Source: Planctomycetota bacterium
GTDB taxonomy: Bacteria; Planctomycetota; Planctomycetia; Planctomycetales; Planctomycetaceae
Length of the DNA stretch: 9,731 nucleotides
Assembly (NCBI GenBank): GCA_023429275.1
Contig: JAEYWB010000009.1
Location: 1-9,731 of the forward strand
Reading direction: 5' to 3'
Of the stretch, positions 6,171-9,731 are shown piece by piece (positions within the stretch are counted from its first letter, which is position 1; each line of letters opens with the position of its first letter). The notes below the pieces were generated by a model. The model saw only the letters and a list, made by a program, of their open reading frames with translations. It was not told where the DNA came from and did not search any database. The position numbers and the translations under genes were made by a program.

Positions 6171-7241
6171 ATGACGTACGGCTTCGGAATCATCGGCACC
6201 GGGATGATCGCCCACTTTCACGCCAAGGCGATCGAGGCCATTCCCAACGCCCGACTCGTCGGCTGCTTCAACCACACGGCGGCCCGAGCCGAAAAGTTCG
6301 CCGAGGAGACCAAGTGCACGGCGTTTGCCTCCCTCGACGAGATGCTCGCCAACCCGCAGATCCAGATCGTCACGATCTGCACTCCCAGTGGAGCGCATCT
6401 CGAACCGGCCCTGGCCGCGATCAAGGCGGGAAAGCACGTCCTGATCGAAAAGCCGCTCGAGATCACGCTCTCCCGCTGCGATGAGATCATCAACGCCGCA
6501 GAGAAGGCGGGAGTCCAGCTCGGCTGCATCCTGCCGTCCCGCTTCAGCGACGCGAACCGGGCTCTGAAAGCCGCGATCGACGCCGGGCGGTTCGGCCGGC
6601 TGACGCTCGGGGACACCTACGTGAAGTGGTGGCGTACCCAGCAGTACTACGACGGCGGCGGCTGGCGCGGGACGTGGGCCCTGGATGGCGGCGGGGCCTA
6701 CATGAACCAGGCGATCCACAATGTCGACCTGCTTCTGTGGTTCATGGGAGATGTCGCCCAGGTCTGCGGCCTGACCGCAACACTCGCGCACGAGCGGATC
6801 GAGGTCGAAGACGTCGGAACGGCGATCGTCAGGTTCCGCAGCGGGGCGGTCGGAACGCTGGAAGCCACGACCGCCGCATGGCCGGGTCATCTCAAGAAGA
6901 CGGAGATTCACGGCTCGAAGGGATCGGTCATCGTCGAGCAGGACGACATCCTGATGTGGGAGTTCGAAGACACCCTCCCGGACGACGCCTCGACCCGCGA
7001 GCACTTCGCCCGCAAGACCGGCAACACTGGCGGGGCGAGCGACCCGAAGGCGATCTCGTTCCGCGGACACCAGCTCCAGTTCGAGGATTTCCTGACCGCC
7101 ATCCGGACGGGGGGCAAGCCGTTCGTCGACGGGCGGGAAGGGCGGCGGAGCGTCGAGCTCATCCTGGCGATTTACGAATCCTCATGGACCGGCCGGCGAA
7201 TCGACCTTCCGCTGAAGAGTGATCCGCAGCGGCCAGCTTAA
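6171..7241 (+). CDS. Gfo/Idh/MocA family NAD(P)-dependent oxidoreductase, WlbA-like
   Basis: A 356-aa cytosolic dehydrogenase, the usual family length. The Rossmann fold starts with GIIGTGMIA (6-14, Gly-x-Gly-x-x-Gly/Ala class). CTPSGAH (69-75) and LIEKPLE (91-97) follow; Lys94 of Glu-Lys-Pro is the family's conserved cofactor/substrate residue. The catalytic stretch is DGGGAYMNQAIHNVDLLLW (172-190), with His183 and Asp186. KWW followed by WRGTW (165-169) just before it resembles UDP-N-acetyl-2-amino-2-deoxyglucuronate dehydrogenases (WlbA/WbpB), which oxidise a nucleotide sugar for cell-surface polysaccharide; other members act on free sugars or inositol, so the substrate is open. There is no signal peptide. 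The ATG at 6171 has no visible ribosome binding site, but residues 4-11 already begin the fold, so a later start is excluded and nothing upstream fits better. It stands alone on its strand, 290 nt after the receiver gene and converging on the HD-GYP gene. Confidence 0.9.
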   Translation: MTYGFGIIGTGMIAHFHAKAIEAIPNARLVGCFNHTAARAEKFAEETKCTAFASLDEMLANPQIQIVTICTPSGAHLEPALAAIKAGKHVLIEKPLEITLSRCDEIINAAEKAGVQLGCILPSRFSDANRALKAAIDAGRFGRLTLGDTYVKWWRTQQYYDGGGWRGTWALDGGGAYMNQAIHNVDLLLWFMGDVAQVCGLTATLAHERIEVEDVGTAIVRFRSGAVGTLEATTAAWPGHLKKTEIHGSKGSVIVEQDDILMWEFEDTLPDDASTREHFARKTGNTGGASDPKAISFRGHQLQFEDFLTAIRTGGKPFVDGREGRRSVELILAIYESSWTGRRIDLPLKSDPQRPA

Positions 7242-7251
7242 GACGTCGGGG

Positions 7252-7266
7252 CTGTCCTGCGGACAG
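7252..7266. terminator. Candidate bidirectional hairpin between two converging genes
   Basis: CTGTCC-TGC-GGACAG is a perfect 6-bp stem with a 3-nt loop inside the 52-nt gap between the stops of the oxidoreductase (7241) and the HD-GYP gene (7294). Being symmetric, it could serve both strands. No T-tract follows on either side, so strength as an intrinsic terminator is doubtful. Confidence 0.35.
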
Positions 7267-7293
7267 GCGCTCAAAGCCGCATTCGATCAGCGT

Positions 7294-8352
7294 TCAGGCG
7301 CGGACGAGCTGCATCGGCGGAGGGAGCGGCTTGTTCCAGAGGGGTTCCTCGGGCTTCGACGCAAACTCCGCGTGGATCCGCCGGAACTCTTCGTCGCACC
7401 GTTCGAACGCCTCGACGACGTCCGGATCGAAGTGCGTTCCGGAGTCGCGGACGATGATGCCCCGGGCGATCGAGTGCGAAAACTCCTCCTTGTAGACCCT
7501 CTTGGTCGTGAGGGCATCGTAGACGTCCGCAAGTGCGACGATCCGCGCGCAGAGCGGAATGTCCTCGCCGGCGAGCTGTGACGGGTAGCCGGTTCCGTCG
7601 TACCGCTCGTGGTGGTGGGCCGCGATGTTGCGGGCCATCCGGAGGAAGCGGGCTTCGGGAAACCGCTCGAGGGCGGCGTCCAGCGTCTGGGCGCCGTACA
7701 TCGTGTGGAGTTTCATGATCTCGAACTCCTCGCAGCTCAGCCGCCCGGGCTTGAGGAGAACGGAGTCCGGGATGCCGACCTTCCCGATGTCGTGCAGCGG
7801 CGCGGTGAGATAGAGGAGCCGGATGAATTCCGCGTCGATCTGCCCGCGGAGATCGGGATTGCGGGCGAGCTGCTGCGCGAGGGCCCGGGCGTACCGCTGC
7901 ACGCGCTCGAGGTGATGGCCGGTCTCAGGGTCGCGCGACTCCGCAAGCCGGGCCAGCGAGAAGATCACCATCTCGCGGGTCTCGAGGGAGAGAACGCGTT
8001 CGCCGGCGCGAAGCCGCACCAGCAGCTCCTGCGGATGGAACGGCTTCGACATGAAGTCGTCGGCGCCGGCCGACATCCCCTCGACGATCGCTTCCGGCCC
8101 GCAGTGGGTCGTCAGCAGCAGGACGTAGACGTAGCCGTTGACGTGAGACGAACGGATCGCCCGGCAGAGCTCGACGCCGTTCATCCCCGGCATATCCCAG
8201 TCGGAGATGACGAGCCGGAAGCTCTGCTCGCGGATGGCCTCGAGCGCCTCGGCACCATTCTCGACGGCATGGACGTTGTACCCGGCGCCGACGAGCATGT
8301 GCTCGAGCATCTCGCGGGAAATCTCGTCATCTTCGGCGATCAGCACGTTCAT
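7294..8352 (-). CDS. RpfG-like response regulator: receiver plus HD-GYP cyclic di-GMP phosphodiesterase
   Basis: A 352-aa two-domain regulator. The receiver (1-120) has Asp8-Asp9, phosphoacceptor Asp51 in VISDWDMPGMNG, Thr81/Thr82 and Lys103 in MSKPF. The HD-GYP domain (about 125-320) has the metal-binding LHDIGKVGIPD (186-196, His187-Asp188), His216, HHERYDGTGYP (247-257, the full His-His-Glu...Gly-Tyr-Pro motif) and ALADVYDAL (273-281, Asp276). All metal and signature residues are intact, so hydrolysis of cyclic di-GMP is expected. A 30-residue Pro/Lys-rich tail ends the protein. The ATG at 8352 overlaps the TGA of the upstream kinase gene (ATGA), with AAGGA 8 nt before it. An ATG 9 nt further upstream is too close to that site. 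The coupling implies that the kinase's Hpt domain phosphorylates this receiver, as RpfC does RpfG. Lower cyclic di-GMP usually favours motility, which fits the nearby flagellar genes but is not proven. Confidence 0.94.
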   Translation of the reverse strand: MNVLIAEDDEISREMLEHMLVGAGYNVHAVENGAEALEAIREQSFRLVISDWDMPGMNGVELCRAIRSSHVNGYVYVLLLTTHCGPEAIVEGMSAGADDFMSKPFHPQELLVRLRAGERVLSLETREMVIFSLARLAESRDPETGHHLERVQRYARALAQQLARNPDLRGQIDAEFIRLLYLTAPLHDIGKVGIPDSVLLKPGRLSCEEFEIMKLHTMYGAQTLDAALERFPEARFLRMARNIAAHHHERYDGTGYPSQLAGEDIPLCARIVALADVYDALTTKRVYKEEFSHSIARGIIVRDSGTHFDPDVVEAFERCDEEFRRIHAEFASKPEEPLWNKPLPPPMQLVRA

Positions 8353-9731
8353 GAGTTCCATCCTTTCCCGGCCGCCGCGACCGCGAGCATCGGCGTCTGG
8401 GCTGACCCTGTCGAGCCTCCGTTCCGGATGTACTGAGTCAACCACGCGCCGCACCGGTCCGCTTCGGCCTCGAGGCGGATGATGAGACCGGCCGGGTCTT
8501 CCTGGTCGTGCCGCTTCGCCCACTGCTCCAGTTCGGCCGCCGCGAGGCTGAGCCCCTTTGCCGACACATTGGCCGCCGAGCCCTTGAGGGAGTGGGCGAG
8601 CGATGCACAGACGGCATAGCTCCGGTCGCATGCGGCGTCGGTGATGCCCAGGACGATCGAGGAGAGCTTCGTCTGAAACTTCTGAAGGATCCGGACCGCG
8701 AAGTTCTGGTTGCCCGAACAACGCGAAAGAAGGTCGTCGACATCCACCACGATGTCCGGGGTCACAGCGAAGGGGGGGAGGGTGATCGGGGGCATCGTGA
8801 CCGCAGAGACCGGTTCCGAAGGCCGCGTCTCCGGCAGCGCCGTCGATGGCGGGGGAGCCTCGACTGCCGGCACTGGCGCGGGACAGCGAGGCTTCGGCAC
8901 GGAGTCCGTCGCCGGCTGGATATGATCGCTCAGCGTCGCCAGCATCTGGTCGACGACGATCGGCTTCGAGACAAAGGCAACCATGCCGGCGTCGAGGCAG
9001 CGGTCCCGGTCCTGCGTGCTGGCATTCGCCGTCAGGGCGATGATCGGCAGCGGACGGGTCTTCTGGACCGTCAGGCAGTCATCCGCCTCGAGGCGGCGGA
9101 TCTCGAACGTCGCCGTCAGTCCGTCCATGACCGGCATCTGGCAGTCCATCAGGACGCCGTCGTAGGGTGTCCGGAGAACGGCATCGACCGCCGCCTGTCC
9201 ATCGGCGACGACATCGATGTCCCAGCCGGCGTTCTGCAGCATTTCGACCGCAACGAGCTGGTTGATCTCGTTGTCTTCGGCCAGAAGCAGCCGCCCGCGA
9301 TGAGGCACCGGCGGCGATGTCCCCGGGAACGGTGCCCCGCCGGGAGTCTCGTCGGTGCGGCAGGCAAGCCCGGGGTGAAACGTGTTGATGATCGTGTCGA
9401 ACAAGCGCGACTGGCGGATCGGCTTCGTGATGCAGGCCGCCAGTCCGACCCGTTCCCGCTGCTCTCGCGAGAGGGGATTGTCGGCCGACGTCAGCATCAT
9501 CAGCACGGTCCGGTTGAGATCCGCTTCGCGGCGTATGGCGTGGGCGAGCTGTTCGCCATCGAGGACCGGCATCTGATGGTCGAGGATCACGAGACGGTAC
9601 GGGTCGCCCCCCACCTGGGCGCGGCGAAGTTCCTCGATGGCCTTCGTCGGGTCGCTGAGAAGCGTCGGACGAAAACTCCACCGCGAGAGCTGGTCGTGCA
9701 GGATCGTCAGGTTCGTGACATTGTCGTCGAC
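8349..9731 (-). CDS. Hybrid sensor histidine kinase, C-terminal part (REC-REC-Hpt), cut by the window edge
   Basis: The last 460 residues of a larger protein; the frame is open through position 9731, so the sensor and kinase core lie outside. Fragment residues 1-120: receiver 1, which begins at once with VDDN (Asp2-Asp3) and has the phosphoacceptor Asp51 in VILDHQMPVLDG, Thr81 and Lys103 in ITKPI. About 147-270: receiver 2, with AEDNEIN (Asp153), Asp196 in LMDCQMPVMDG, Thr234 in ALTANA and Lys256 in VSKPI. About 277-329 is a Pro-rich linker. About 330-440 is a histidine phosphotransfer domain with His380 in LAHSLKGSAANV. Both receivers look competent. The architecture resembles BarA/RpfC but with an extra receiver. 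The GTG at 9614 lies within receiver 1, between the acidic pair and the phosphoacceptor, so it is not the start. It overlaps the HD-GYP gene by 4 nt. Confidence 0.92.
   Translation of the reverse strand, partial: VDDNVTNLTILHDQLSRWSFRPTLLSDPTKAIEELRRAQVGGDPYRLVILDHQMPVLDGEQLAHAIRREADLNRTVLMMLTSADNPLSREQRERVGLAACITKPIRQSRLFDTIINTFHPGLACRTDETPGGAPFPGTSPPVPHRGRLLLAEDNEINQLVAVEMLQNAGWDIDVVADGQAAVDAVLRTPYDGVLMDCQMPVMDGLTATFEIRRLEADDCLTVQKTRPLPIIALTANASTQDRDRCLDAGMVAFVSKPIVVDQMLATLSDHIQPATDSVPKPRCPAPVPAVEAPPPSTALPETRPSEPVSAVTMPPITLPPFAVTPDIVVDVDDLLSRCSGNQNFAVRILQKFQTKLSSIVLGITDAACDRSYAVCASLAHSLKGSAANVSAKGLSLAAAELEQWAKRHDQEDPAGLIIRLEAEADRCGAWLTQYIRNGGSTGSAQTPMLAVAAAGKGWNS

Noticed and set aside
6078..7070. 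Minus-strand open frame of 330 codons
   Set aside because: Antisense to the oxidoreductase, whose motifs are unambiguous on the plus strand.
8353..8721. Extended N-terminus of the HD-GYP regulator (starts at 8721 or 8361)
   Set aside because: The extension is the Hpt coding region of the kinase read in another frame. The receiver fold begins at MNVLIAEDD, and the ATG at 8361 is too close to its ribosome binding site.

Overview
The window is high-GC bacterial chromosome whose gene content best fits a Planctomycete. The reasons are a DnaA-like paralogue lacking the N-terminal domains, an unusually long hook protein with an inserted middle module, a minimal FlgD, a Gfo/Idh/MocA oxidoreductase of a type abundant in that phylum, and multi-receiver hybrid kinases. 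The phylum is an inference from these traits; no rRNA or other taxonomic marker lies in the window.

Layout, left to right. (1) 1-226, minus: N-terminal part of an SMI1/KNR4 (SUKH) protein, cut by the window edge. (2) 304-1320 (or 1350), minus: a short DnaA paralogue with an AAA+ domain and a DnaA-box-binding domain. (3) 1515-5182, minus: the flagellar hook module, transcribed fliK-flgD-flgE. fliK and flgD are 8 nt apart. flgD and flgE are separated by 237 nt that carry a repeat-type inverted repeat, a very stable GC hairpin and a strong ribosome binding site. (4) 5183-5463: divergent intergenic region. (5) 5464-5880, plus: a stand-alone CheY-like receiver with a basic tail. (6) 5881-6170: a 290-nt non-coding gap with a cluster of short perfect dyads. 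(7) 6171-7241, plus: a Gfo/Idh/MocA oxidoreductase. (8) 7294-9731, minus: a hybrid histidine kinase fragment (REC-REC-Hpt) coupled through an ATGA overlap to a REC-HD-GYP response regulator. This pair resembles RpfC/RpfG and is predicted to hydrolyse cyclic di-GMP.

How the genes may work together. The hook genes set hook assembly (FlgE subunit, FlgD cap/scaffold, FliK length control). The single receiver and the HD-GYP phosphorelay are plausible controllers of motility versus attachment, and the DnaA-like protein downstream of flgE could connect flagellation with the cell cycle or act as a transcription factor. These regulatory links rest on proximity and general family knowledge only. I see no tRNA, rRNA, CRISPR array, transposase or integrase. 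Most of the window is recognisable housekeeping or signalling content. The least explained parts are the DnaA paralogue and the two structured intergenic regions (3177-3413 and 5881-6170).
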